Source: Deltaproteobacteria bacterium
Lineage (GTDB): Bacteria > Desulfobacterota_B > Binatia > UBA9968
Assembly: GCA_016193385.1 (NCBI GenBank)
Contig: JACPSF010000284.1
Coordinates: 1 to 6,563, forward strand
Length of the DNA: 6,563 bases
Direction: 5' to 3'
This document shows positions 1-6,351 of the stretch, in pieces (position 1 is the first letter of the stretch; each line of letters starts with the position of its first letter). The translations under genes and the position numbers were made by a program. Below the pieces are notes generated by a model. It saw only the letters and a list, made by a program, of their open reading frames with translations, was not told the DNA's origin and searched no databases.

Positions 1-655
1 TCCGGTAGTAACTCTCGGGCGTGATATTGCCGTAAAACAGCGTCCGGATATCGTTGATGCCTTGCTGGTAGGGTATGGCGAGCATCCGGCCGCTCTTGAC
101 CCGCATGGGCACCGGCTGGTCGTCGCAGCCCCAGTCGCACGTGTAATCGAAGCCCTCCGCGGCCAGATGGTCCAGGGTATCGAACGTTTCGTCTGCGCCT
201 CCGGGACCGAGCCACCCGCGCGGCGCTTTTCCGGTGGCTCCGGCAATGGTTTCCTTCACCTGCCGGATGACCGCCCGTTCCTCCTCGCGCGGATAGTCCT
301 GGACTCGTAGATTGTTGGTCATGGCATGCCCCAACCATTCCCACTTGCGCTTCACTCCCTCCTCGATGATCGCCGGATGGCGCTCGCAGACATCGGAGTT
401 GAGCAGGACCGTTGCCCGGATGGCGTGCCTGTCGAGCACGTCCATCACGCGGAAAACGCCCACGCGAGAGCCATAGTCCCGTAGCGCGTAACCGCCCACG
501 TCGGGCAAATGGGGGCTCGGCGCTCCCGGGATGGTTTTATCTATGTGAAAATATTCGACGTTGGGGGCCACCATGAGCGCGATCCTCGCACGGTTGGGCC
601 ATAGGAGCTGCCGCCGTCGGATAATGGGCGAATAATCGTATCTTTGATTTTCCAT
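1..655 (-). CDS. Polysaccharide deacetylase / PuuE-like hydrolase, N-terminal 218 residues (gene cut by window edge)
   Basis: The reading frame opens at an ATG (655-653) and runs without a stop off the left edge, giving 218 residues; family members are usually around 290-310 residues, so roughly the last quarter is missing. It has the look of the NodB-fold carbohydrate esterase/allantoinase PuuE group: a first beta strand ending in N32-V-E34-Y-F, the DYGSRVGVFR block at 60-69, an RATVLLNSDVCERHP block at 80-94, WEWLGHAMTNN at 105-115, TGKAPRGWLGPGG at 141-153 and CDWGCDDQP at 173-181. Canonical metal-dependent deacetylases carry an Asp-Asp pair in motif 1 and H-x3-H in motif 2; here these are N-V-E and H110-x3-N114, as in the PuuE-like branch, which is described as metal independent. 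There is no signal peptide, so a cytoplasmic enzyme on a small amide or acyl substrate is likely. The substrate is unknown; allantoin is only one possibility. It follows comEC on the same strand but has its own promoter candidate and Shine-Dalgarno. Confidence 0.86.
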   Translation of the reverse strand, partial: MENQRYDYSPIIRRRQLLWPNRARIALMVAPNVEYFHIDKTIPGAPSPHLPDVGGYALRDYGSRVGVFRVMDVLDRHAIRATVLLNSDVCERHPAIIEEGVKRKWEWLGHAMTNNLRVQDYPREEERAVIRQVKETIAGATGKAPRGWLGPGGADETFDTLDHLAAEGFDYTCDWGCDDQPVPMRVKSGRMLAIPYQQGINDIRTLFYGNITPESYYR

Positions 656-661
656 ACTGCG

Positions 662-668
662 CCTCCTT
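662..668 (-). promoter_or_regulatory. Strong Shine-Dalgarno of the deacetylase-like gene
   Basis: Read on the minus strand, AAGGAGG lies six bases before the ATG at 655. This is a full-strength ribosome binding site at ideal spacing and fixes the start of the partial gene, which is otherwise unsupported by a complete protein length. Confidence 0.85.
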
Positions 669-707
669 AAAGTTGGGATGGATTTGTACGGTCTGATTCC
701 AGGCGCA

Positions 708-736
708 ACAGTAGGCTAGAAGATCAAGCGTGTCAA
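708..736 (-). promoter_or_regulatory. Candidate sigma70 promoter for the deacetylase-like gene
   Basis: On the minus strand a perfect -35 hexamer TTGACA (736-731) is followed after exactly 17 bases by TACTGT (713-708), a weak -10 that keeps the T, A and final T. Transcription would start near 701, leaving a leader of about 46 bases that contains the AAGGAGG site. It sits in the 108-base gap after the comEC stop, so the hydrolase can be expressed independently of the repair/uptake pair. The -10 has only three of six matches, so this is a candidate only. Confidence 0.45.
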
Positions 737-763
737 TCGAGTGGTGGAGCGCCCGTGCCACCC

Positions 764-3244
764 TCAAGAGGTGAACTGTCCCGATTTGTTGCCGAGATAA
801 GTCCGATAGCGGACATTCTTGCCGTCGGTCTCGATCGTGATCGCCCCATCCTGATCCGTTCGGAGAACTTCGGCTCCGGCCGCGGAATAGCGGGAAACCA
901 CCTCTTGACGCGGCAGGCCGAAGAGATTGCGATGCCCCACGGAGAATATTGTTAGCTTGGGTTTAACCGCGGCCACGAAATCTTCCGTGCTGGAAGTAAG
1001 GCTGCCGTGGCGCGGCACTTTGATGACCGCGCTGGATAGATCCGCTCCCTCTTGAAGCAAAACCTTTTCATCTCTTCGATCGACATCTCCGGCAAAGAGG
1101 AAATGCGCTCGGCCAAAGCTTAAGCGCAAGACCACAGAGGTATCGCCGGTCCTATCCTCCGCCGGGTAGAGAACACAGATCCTCACTTGCTCAATGCGGC
1201 GACACGGATCGCGGCTGGAGAGATAGACCCTCTTTAATCCTGCGCTCTTCACAGCCTCCTCAAGATCCTCGTATCGAACAGTTCTGCCCTTGCTGGGTCC
1301 GGACCAGAACTCTGACGGCGCAAACTCCTCCACGATGGTCCTCATCCCCCCGTAGTGATCCACCCTGGGGTGGCTGACGACAAGATAATCGACCCTTAGG
1401 ATCTTTCTCGAGCGCAGAAAGGGCGCCACAATCGCCTCTCCAGTATCAAATTCCCCAGTGACCGTCCCGCCGGCATCGATGAGGAGCACCTTGGAGCCGG
1501 GAAATTCAACCACCGCGGCATCGCCATGCCCCACACTCAGATAGGTGATTCTCAGCTCCCGCCGATTCCACCTTTCCTGCCACCAGTAGACGCCGTCGGC
1601 GAGGATCCCAATAGAAAAGATTCCCAGCACGGCGATGACATGGCTCTTCCGCTTTACAAGCAAAAGGGCAAGGATCAGGCAGTAGAGCGCTGCCGCTTCC
1701 GCGGGGTTGGGTATGGGAACAGCAGTGCTGGCGAAAGGGAGGCGAGAAAGAAAACCCACCACCCCATGGGTCAGAGAGAGAAGGCGTTCGGCCAGCCAGA
1801 CCAGCGGAAGCGCCAGACCCGGAGCCAGCAGAGAAAAAAATCCAATCAGGAGACCCAGAGGCACAACCGCAAACCCCACCAGAGGAACAACCGCGGGATT
1901 TGAGAGAAAACCGGCCCATGAGAGATGGCCGAAATGATGCGCGATCATCGGCCCGGTCCCGACCGTCGCCAGGATCGGCACCGCGAGATAGAGCCCGACC
2001 TGGCGCAGCTTGCGGCGTAACCAGCTCCGCTCCTGAGGCAGTTCGTCCCGCCGCTGCGCGGGCCACCACATCTGCACCTTGCGCAATCCCCAGATGATGA
2101 AAAAGACCGCAAGAAAAGAGAGCTGAAAAGAGATGTCCATGATCACTCCGGGCCAGGCAAGGCCGATGAGCAGAGCGGCAAAGGCCAGACTGCTGAAGAG
2201 TTCCTCTTCCCGATCCAAGAGCACCGCCAACTCATAGACGCCGATCATAATCGCTGAACGCACGGTGGGCACCATCGCGCCTGCAAGGGCCGTATAAAAG
2301 AGAACAGCGACGAAAGAAAAAAAGGTGGCCACCTTAAGCAGATTCCAGCGCAACAGCAGAGTCGTGCTGAAGGAGCCCAGAAGCCGAACCACGAAGAAAA
2401 CAACCACGCCGAGCATTCCTACATGCAGGCCTGAGATAGAAAGGACGTGATTCACTCCTGCGGCGGTAAAATCCGCCCGTACCCCTTTGGAAATCCCGCC
2501 CATGTCGCCGACCACCAGCGCCTTCATCAGAGCGCCGTTGTCCTGCGAGAAGCTCCGCTCCATGAAGCGGCGGATCTCTCTGCGGAAGTGTTCCATCGTG
2601 TTCCATAGACCTGGAGGACCCCGGGCCAGCAATTCCACACCCTCATCATTCTCCAGAAAACCAGTCACATAGATCTGTCGCCGGGCGAGAAAAGACGGAT
2701 AATCGAAGCTGCCAGGATTGCCCGAAGGACGAGGAAGGAGAGGACGCACCCACAATCGTATCCGGTCCCTGTAGCGCCACTCCCGTCTCGCCTGCCTGAG
2801 GGTAATCTGAATAGAACCCGTGATCTCCTGGGCTCCCGTGGGATGCCACATGCGTTCGGACCGCACCACCCAGCGGCTGCGCTGGGCGAGCTTTTCAGGT
2901 TCCCGGTCGAGAGTCCCTTCGAGATAGAACTGGGCGCCCTCGCTCATGACGGAACGTAGGTGATGAGAAGAGAAGCTTGGATGGAGAATCTGACGGTGCC
3001 TGACATAACCCAGAGCCAAGGCCGCCCCGGCGACGATGCCGAGAAGGGCCCAGGCCCTTTTCCTTGGCCGGAAAAGGAAAAAGAGCGGGACCGCGAAAAG
3101 ACTCAAGGATGAAAGCGGCAGGACCAACGGCGCCGCAGCCAAGGCCTGGCCGAGGAGAAGGGATAAGGTCGGGACGATAAGCCAACCGGAGGGGTATCTC
3201 ACCAAAAAACCTACGGGTGAAGGGCCGGAATCAGCTGAAGGCAT
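764..3244 (-). CDS. comEC: ComEC/Rec2 family DNA-uptake channel protein
   Basis: This 826-residue inner-membrane protein belongs to the ComEC/Rec2 family, which carries single-stranded DNA across the cytoplasmic membrane during natural transformation. Length and domain order are normal. Hydrophobic segments lie at about 20-58 and 64-80, followed by a soluble DUF4131-like region (about 100-200) ending in GSFDYPSFLARRQIYVTG. The polytopic competence domain (about 237-530) has GVNHVLSISGLHVGMLG at 263-279, VPTVRSAIM at 325-333, FQLSFLAVFF at 373-382 and HHFGHLSWAGFLSNP at 436-450. A C-terminal metallo-beta-lactamase domain (about 565-810) has SVGHGDA at 570-576, LLIDAGG at 587-593, SHPRVDHYGG at 624-633, FLFAGDVD at 715-722, VPRHGS at 743-748 and SVGHRNLFGLP at 768-778. 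Several histidines usual at the metal site are arginine here. The ATG is preceded by AGGGA that overlaps the uvrC stop, implying translational coupling. The other competence genes are not in the window, so transformability is not shown. Confidence 0.96.
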   Translation of the reverse strand: MPSADSGPSPVGFLVRYPSGWLIVPTLSLLLGQALAAAPLVLPLSSLSLFAVPLFFLFRPRKRAWALLGIVAGAALALGYVRHRQILHPSFSSHHLRSVMSEGAQFYLEGTLDREPEKLAQRSRWVVRSERMWHPTGAQEITGSIQITLRQARREWRYRDRIRLWVRPLLPRPSGNPGSFDYPSFLARRQIYVTGFLENDEGVELLARGPPGLWNTMEHFRREIRRFMERSFSQDNGALMKALVVGDMGGISKGVRADFTAAGVNHVLSISGLHVGMLGVVVFFVVRLLGSFSTTLLLRWNLLKVATFFSFVAVLFYTALAGAMVPTVRSAIMIGVYELAVLLDREEELFSSLAFAALLIGLAWPGVIMDISFQLSFLAVFFIIWGLRKVQMWWPAQRRDELPQERSWLRRKLRQVGLYLAVPILATVGTGPMIAHHFGHLSWAGFLSNPAVVPLVGFAVVPLGLLIGFFSLLAPGLALPLVWLAERLLSLTHGVVGFLSRLPFASTAVPIPNPAEAAALYCLILALLLVKRKSHVIAVLGIFSIGILADGVYWWQERWNRRELRITYLSVGHGDAAVVEFPGSKVLLIDAGGTVTGEFDTGEAIVAPFLRSRKILRVDYLVVSHPRVDHYGGMRTIVEEFAPSEFWSGPSKGRTVRYEDLEEAVKSAGLKRVYLSSRDPCRRIEQVRICVLYPAEDRTGDTSVVLRLSFGRAHFLFAGDVDRRDEKVLLQEGADLSSAVIKVPRHGSLTSSTEDFVAAVKPKLTIFSVGHRNLFGLPRQEVVSRYSAAGAEVLRTDQDGAITIETDGKNVRYRTYLGNKSGQFTS

Positions 3245-3250
3245 GAAGGG

Positions 3251-3255
3251 TCCCT
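3251..3255 (-). promoter_or_regulatory. comEC ribosome binding site overlapping the uvrC stop codon
   Basis: On the minus strand AGGGA spans the end of the uvrC TAG codon (3256-3254) and lies six bases before the comEC ATG at 3244. It is a moderate Shine-Dalgarno. Because terminating ribosomes sit on it, comEC translation is probably coupled to that of uvrC. The uvrC TAG is also the first in-frame stop upstream of comEC, so comEC cannot start further upstream. Confidence 0.55.
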
Positions 3256-5101
3256 AAGTAGAAAACGACTTCAGAGATTGGAGAATCTCCCGCGCGATCT
3301 TCTCGTTCATCGAGGGGACTTTGAGCAGCTCCTCCAAAGATGCCTCTTCGATCCGCTTGATGCTGCCAAAGGCGCGCAGAAGCGCCCTTTTGCGCGCGCC
3401 GCCGATGCCCGGGATCCGGTCCAGGGCCGAGTAGAGGGTTTGCCGCGTCCGCAATTGCTTGTGATACGTTATGGCGAAACGGTGCGCCTCGTCTCGCACC
3501 CGCTGGAGCAGAAAAAGGGCATTGGAGTTGCGCTTTAAGATCACCGGATTGCTCTGGCCGGGGAGAAAGACCCTCTCCTCGGAACGTTGGATCTCGGGGC
3601 TGCGCGCCGAGCGCTGGACGCGCATTTTGGCTAGCGCAGCCACATCGACATCCTTAACCCCCAGATCACGCATCGCTGCCAGCGCCATCCCGAGCTGGCC
3701 TTTGCCGCCATCCACGACCACCAGATCCGGCAGGTCCCCTTCGCCGAGCCCGCGGCTGAAGCGCCGCTTGAGCACCTCGTACATCATGGCGAAATCATCT
3801 CCGCCTGAGGCCGAAGCGACCGTACGGATGCGGTAGTGGCGGTAGCGGTTTTTATCCGCCTCACCGTTGAAGAACGTGACCATCGAGCCCACCGCATGAG
3901 AGCCGTGAATGTTTGAGATATCAAAGCACTCGATCCGCTGCGGATAGTGCCGGAGCCGCAGCTGCTGCTGGAGCTCCAAGAGCATCCTCTCCCGCTCCTT
4001 TTCCTGGTCGTGGCGTTCGAAAAAGCTCTGCCGCGCATTCTGCGCCGCCATCTCGACAAGCTGGCGCTTGTCCCCTCGCCGGGGGGAAAATATGGACACT
4101 CTTCTCCCCTTGCGCTCGCTCAGGTATTCCTGCCGGACCTTGCGGTCTTCCAGCTCGACCGGAAGCAGGATCTCATCGGGAATGAAGCGGGCGCCCTGAT
4201 AAAATTGAGTCAGCAGCGACTCCAGAACCACCTCGTCGGAGAAGTCCAGGTCCTCAAGGGAATAGGACTGATTCCCGGTGAGCTTCCCCTGGCGCACAAA
4301 TAAAACCTGTACTTCGATAAAGCCGCCTTCCCGGTAGAGACCGAAGATGTCCTGATCGATGCCCCAATGGGAGACCATCCGCTGTTTTTCCACGGTCCTT
4401 TCGACGGCCTGGATCTGGTCCCGGATCTTCGCCGCAGCCTCGAACTCGAGGGCGCCGGCCTTCTCCTTCATCAGGTGCTTGAGCTCATCGGCCAGCTCCT
4501 GGCTCTTGCCCTCGATGAATAGAATCGCCTGCCTCACCTGCTCCCGATACTCTTTCGGATCCACCGGCAAAACGCACGGGCCCGGACAGCGCTTGATCTG
4601 ATACTGCAGGCACGGCCGGGTGCGGTTCTTAAAATTGTAGTCCGTACAGTTCCTCAGCAGAAAATGCTTCTCGATGATGTCGAGCGTCTCCCGCGCCGCG
4701 ATCGCGGAGGAAAAAGGGCCGAAGTACCGGTTTCCATCTTTGACGATCTTCCTGGTGGCAAAGATTCTCGGCCAGGGATGCTGCACGGTTACCTTGATGC
4801 TGAGGTAGCTTTTGTCGTCCTTCAGGCGGATGTTATAGCGCGGCTTGTACTGCTTGATTAAATTGTTTTCCAGGATCAGCGCTTCTTTTTCGTTGGCCGT
4901 AACCAGGGTCTCGATATCTTCCACCCGGCGAAGCAGGAACTGGATCTGCGAGCGACCATCGCCGCTGCGGAAGTAGGCCCGCACCCGGGCTCTCAGGTCT
5001 TTGGCCTTGCCCACGTAAATCACCTTTGCCTCCCGGTCGCGCATGAGGTAGACGCCGGGCCGCAGGGGAAGGCTTTCCAGCTTTTCTTCGAGAGAAGGCA
5101 T
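3254..5101 (-). CDS. uvrC: UvrABC system protein C, nucleotide-excision-repair incision nuclease
   Basis: UvrC makes both cuts flanking a lesion after UvrA/UvrB recognition. Counting from the ATG at 5101 the protein has 615 residues, normal for the family. The N-terminal GIY-YIG nuclease (about 13-92) shows G16-V-Y18, Y29-V-G31, R37 and the catalytic-type E78 in EALILENNLIK. Four cysteines (C152, C164, C172, C176) match the conserved cluster reported to hold an Fe-S centre. A UVR domain for UvrB contact (about 202-236) contains EFEAAAKIRDQI. The RNase H-like 5'-incision nuclease carries D394 (ECFDISNIHGS), D464 (VVDGGKGQL) and H540 (DEAHRFA), so both active sites look intact. Tandem helix-hairpin-helix DNA-binding motifs end the protein (IPGIGGARKRALL near 563-575). 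An in-frame TAA at 5113-5111 limits the start to TTG 5107 (617 residues) or ATG 5101. I prefer the ATG because of the promoter position; neither has a Shine-Dalgarno. It is probably cotranscribed with comEC. Confidence 0.97.
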   Translation of the reverse strand: MPSLEEKLESLPLRPGVYLMRDREAKVIYVGKAKDLRARVRAYFRSGDGRSQIQFLLRRVEDIETLVTANEKEALILENNLIKQYKPRYNIRLKDDKSYLSIKVTVQHPWPRIFATRKIVKDGNRYFGPFSSAIAARETLDIIEKHFLLRNCTDYNFKNRTRPCLQYQIKRCPGPCVLPVDPKEYREQVRQAILFIEGKSQELADELKHLMKEKAGALEFEAAAKIRDQIQAVERTVEKQRMVSHWGIDQDIFGLYREGGFIEVQVLFVRQGKLTGNQSYSLEDLDFSDEVVLESLLTQFYQGARFIPDEILLPVELEDRKVRQEYLSERKGRRVSIFSPRRGDKRQLVEMAAQNARQSFFERHDQEKERERMLLELQQQLRLRHYPQRIECFDISNIHGSHAVGSMVTFFNGEADKNRYRHYRIRTVASASGGDDFAMMYEVLKRRFSRGLGEGDLPDLVVVDGGKGQLGMALAAMRDLGVKDVDVAALAKMRVQRSARSPEIQRSEERVFLPGQSNPVILKRNSNALFLLQRVRDEAHRFAITYHKQLRTRQTLYSALDRIPGIGGARKRALLRAFGSIKRIEEASLEELLKVPSMNEKIAREILQSLKSFST

Positions 5102-5109
5102 CGGCAAAA

Positions 5110-5118
5110 ATTATACCA
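5110..5118 (-). promoter_or_regulatory. Extended -10 promoter of uvrC, placed for a leaderless transcript
   Basis: On the minus strand TGGTATAAT is a perfect extended -10 (TGnTATAAT), with TATAAT at 5115-5110. No good -35 hexamer sits 16-19 bases upstream, which extended -10 promoters tolerate. The normal spacing puts transcription start at about 5103-5101, exactly at the preferred uvrC ATG (5101-5099). The message would therefore have little or no 5' leader, consistent with the absence of a Shine-Dalgarno. Confidence 0.65.
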
Positions 5119-5141
5119 GAAGCGCCACCGACCTCCACAGC

Positions 5142-5169
5142 TTGACCTCCCGAGATTTACTGTGCTAAT
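5142..5169 (+). promoter_or_regulatory. Candidate promoter of the substrate-binding protein gene
   Basis: On the plus strand TTGACC (5142-5147, five of six matches to the -35 consensus) is followed after 16 bases by GCTAAT (5164-5169, four of six to the -10 consensus but lacking the important second-position A). Start would fall near 5176, leaving a leader of about 50 bases before the ATG at 5226. It is back to back with the uvrC promoter in the same divergent gap. A short palindrome, GGTC-G-GACC (5174-5182), lies over the presumed start and could be an operator or chance. Confidence 0.35.
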
Positions 5170-5211
5170 TCCTGGTCGGACCGGAGCGTTGCGCCGTGAA
5201 AATCTTTCGAT

Positions 5212-5217
5212 GGGAGG
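5212..5217 (+). promoter_or_regulatory. Shine-Dalgarno that sets the start of the substrate-binding protein
   Basis: GGGAGG lies eight bases before the ATG at 5226. The frame is also open from a GTG at 5196, which has only a weak GGAG (5183-5186). The stronger site, plus the fact that the ATG start gives a compact signal peptide (M-H-K, then a hydrophobic core), decides for 5226. Confidence 0.7.
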
Positions 5218-5225
5218 CCAAACCC

Positions 5226-6224
5226 ATGCATAAAACGATTAGCGGGATAGCCGTTGCCCTTATCGCCCTTGTCGGTTTCCTGGCACCTGCAGGTCAGGCC
5301 TTCGGCCAAGAAAGGGTTCGCATTGCCTGGGCGGGGGCGAGCCCCGCCAATAGCCCGATCTGGGTGGTTCAGGAAAGAGGCTTCCTGAAAAAGCAAGGCC
5401 TCGATGCCGAGGTCATCAGCATCACCAACAGCCCGACAGCCCTGCAGGCGCTCTTGGCCGGCGAGTTGGACATCATCGTGACTTCAGTCACCACACTGGT
5501 AAGTTCCCGCCTCGCCGGCGCGGACGTGGTCATGATCCTGGGAATGGTCCCCACCTTTGTGGATCACATTATCACGCTTTCATCCATCACCAGCGCGGAA
5601 CAGCTCAAGGGGAAAACTGGCGGAGTCAACCGTCTGGGGAGCACGTCGGATCTCGGGCTGCGCCTCGCTTTGAGAAGGATGGGAGTCGATCCCGACAAGG
5701 ACACCAAGATTATTGCTGCCGGAGGCAACCCGGAAAGATTTGCGGCTCTCTCAAAAGGCCTGGTCCAGTTTACGATCATGCCCGAGCCCTTTGTTCGGGA
5801 GGCGGAAAAGCTGGGCTTTAGGGACCTGCTGGACATCGGTTCCCTGAAAATACCGTTCTGGTGGAATGCGGTCCTTACGCGGGAGGCTATCATCAAGTCG
5901 AAGCGCCCCGTGTTGGCAAGGTTCGCCCGGGCTATGACTGAGGCCCTTCATTTCCTGAGGACGGAAAAGGAGGCCTCTAAAGCGATCTTTAGCAAGAATC
6001 TGAGGCTGACTGATCCGGAAGGTCTGGAGAGGGCTTACAGAGCCTACAGCGGAGTGTTCCCCCAAGCACCCTACCCTACTCCTGAAGGTGTCAAGACCCT
6101 GTTGGATGATATGGCGCCGCGCAATCCAAAGGCCGCGGCCGCCGATCCCAAGAGCTTCGTGGACATGAGTTTCGTGCAGGAGCTGGAAGCGTCGGGGTTC
6201 ATCAAACAGCTCTATAAGAAGTAG
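5226..6224 (+). CDS. ABC transporter substrate-binding protein, NMT1/SsuA-TauA-like family
   Basis: The product is a 332-residue periplasmic solute-binding protein of the NMT1/THI5-like type, the group that includes binding proteins for sulfonates, taurine, nitrate and pyrimidine precursors. The N terminus is a type I signal peptide: MHK, a hydrophobic stretch at about 5-22 and a likely cleavage near GQA-FGQ at 23-28; there is no lipobox cysteine. Family blocks follow in order: RIAWAGASPANSPIWVVQERG at the start of lobe 1, GLDAEVISI, ALQALLAGELDIIVTS, a GKTGGVNRLGSTSDL ligand-loop block (about 127-141), GVDPDKDTKIIAAGG, an ALSKGLVQFTIMPEPF block (about 173-188), and a closing FVDMSFVQELEASGFIKQLY. 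The ligand cannot be read from the sequence. No permease or ATPase gene is visible; downstream comes a molybdenum hydroxylase subunit, so the protein may deliver a substrate for that pathway. Many such binding proteins in uncultured bacteria are orphans of this kind. The N-terminal GTG extension from 5196 is less likely. Confidence 0.92.
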   Translation: MHKTISGIAVALIALVGFLAPAGQAFGQERVRIAWAGASPANSPIWVVQERGFLKKQGLDAEVISITNSPTALQALLAGELDIIVTSVTTLVSSRLAGADVVMILGMVPTFVDHIITLSSITSAEQLKGKTGGVNRLGSTSDLGLRLALRRMGVDPDKDTKIIAAGGNPERFAALSKGLVQFTIMPEPFVREAEKLGFRDLLDIGSLKIPFWWNAVLTREAIIKSKRPVLARFARAMTEALHFLRTEKEASKAIFSKNLRLTDPEGLERAYRAYSGVFPQAPYPTPEGVKTLLDDMAPRNPKAAAADPKSFVDMSFVQELEASGFIKQLYKK

Positions 6225-6303
6225 AACTGAGTAACAAGGACTGAGAACTGAGAAAGATGCCCCCTTCTCCACTCAGTCCTCAGCACTCATCGCTCAGTCC
6301 TTT
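6225..6303. repeat. CTGAG-type short repeat cluster forming an inverted repeat
   Basis: Directly after the stop of the substrate-binding gene, ACTGAG occurs three times on the plus strand (6226-6231, 6240-6245, 6247-6252). After a short C-rich spacer the complement appears as CTCAGT at 6272-6277 and 6293-6298, with the variants CTCAG at 6279-6283 and CTCA at 6286-6289 between them. The outer arms AAGGACTGAG (6236-6245) and CTCAGTCCTT (6293-6302) are perfectly complementary over ten bases. An inner ACTGAG (6247-6252) can pair with CTCAGT (6272-6277), and GGACTGAG can also choose the nearer CTCAGTCC (6272-6279). The structure could therefore fold in alternative ways in either strand. It resembles an intergenic repeat element. 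Confidence 0.7.
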
Positions 6304-6306
6304 AAT
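6236..6306 (+). terminator. Possible hairpin terminator of the substrate-binding protein gene
   Basis: The ten-base outer stem of the CTGAG repeat begins eleven bases after the stop codon and is followed by TTTAAT, so it could help end the transcript. The loop is long (about 47 bases, partly filled by an inner stem), and there are only three T residues after the stem instead of a proper tract. An intrinsic terminator is possible but weak; protection of the 3' end is an equal alternative. Confidence 0.3.
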
Positions 6307-6335
6307 GACAATCGGTTGAAATTTTGAATTAAAAT
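6305..6335 (+). promoter_or_regulatory. Weak candidate promoter of the molybdenum hydroxylase gene in an A+T-rich stretch
   Basis: The A+T-rich segment 6301-6339 stands out from the G+C-rich surroundings. It contains TAAAAT (6330-6335, five of six to the -10 consensus), with ATGACA (6305-6310, five of six to the -35) 19 bases upstream, a longer spacer than ideal. Transcription would start near 6342, leaving only about ten bases before the ATG. The A+T richness makes chance matches likely. Confidence 0.25.
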
Positions 6336-6342
6336 TGAAGGT

Positions 6343-6346
6343 GGAG
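6343..6346 (+). promoter_or_regulatory. Shine-Dalgarno of the molybdenum hydroxylase subunit gene
   Basis: GGAG, within the purine-rich GAAGGTGGAG (6337-6346), lies five bases before the ATG at 6352. It supports that start, which also begins a sequence aligning by eye with the usual family N terminus. Confidence 0.6.
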
Positions 6347-6351
6347 TGATC

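Noticed and set aside
743..762. Hairpin GGTGG/CCACC just after the comEC stop (minus strand) as an intrinsic terminator
   Set aside because: The stem is only five base pairs with a ten-base loop and no T tract follows, so it is not convincing as a terminator.
537..767. A 76-codon minus-strand frame spanning the comEC-deacetylase gap
   Set aside because: It overlaps the deacetylase gene out of frame, and the promoter and Shine-Dalgarno in this gap serve the larger, family-supported frame.
1506..2097. Open frames of about 65-187 codons on both strands inside comEC
   Set aside because: They overlap well-supported comEC sequence, are rich in Arg, Ser, Pro and Gly as expected for frame shadows, and have no recognisable domain.
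5174..5182. Short palindrome GGTC-G-GACC near the presumed start of the binding-protein transcript, as a repressor operator
   Set aside because: Eight paired bases occur often by chance in G+C-rich DNA, and no regulator gene or second copy is present. It is mentioned only within the promoter entry.
5196..5225. GTG start giving a ten-residue N-terminal extension of the substrate-binding protein
   Set aside because: Its ribosome binding site is weaker than GGGAGG before ATG 5226, and the extension would lengthen the signal peptide n-region with no gain in family similarity.
6321..6335. ATTTT-GAATT-AAAAT imperfect inverted repeat upstream of the molybdenum hydroxylase gene
   Set aside because: The five-base A/T arms are expected by chance in such an A+T-rich stretch; not distinctive enough to call a binding site.
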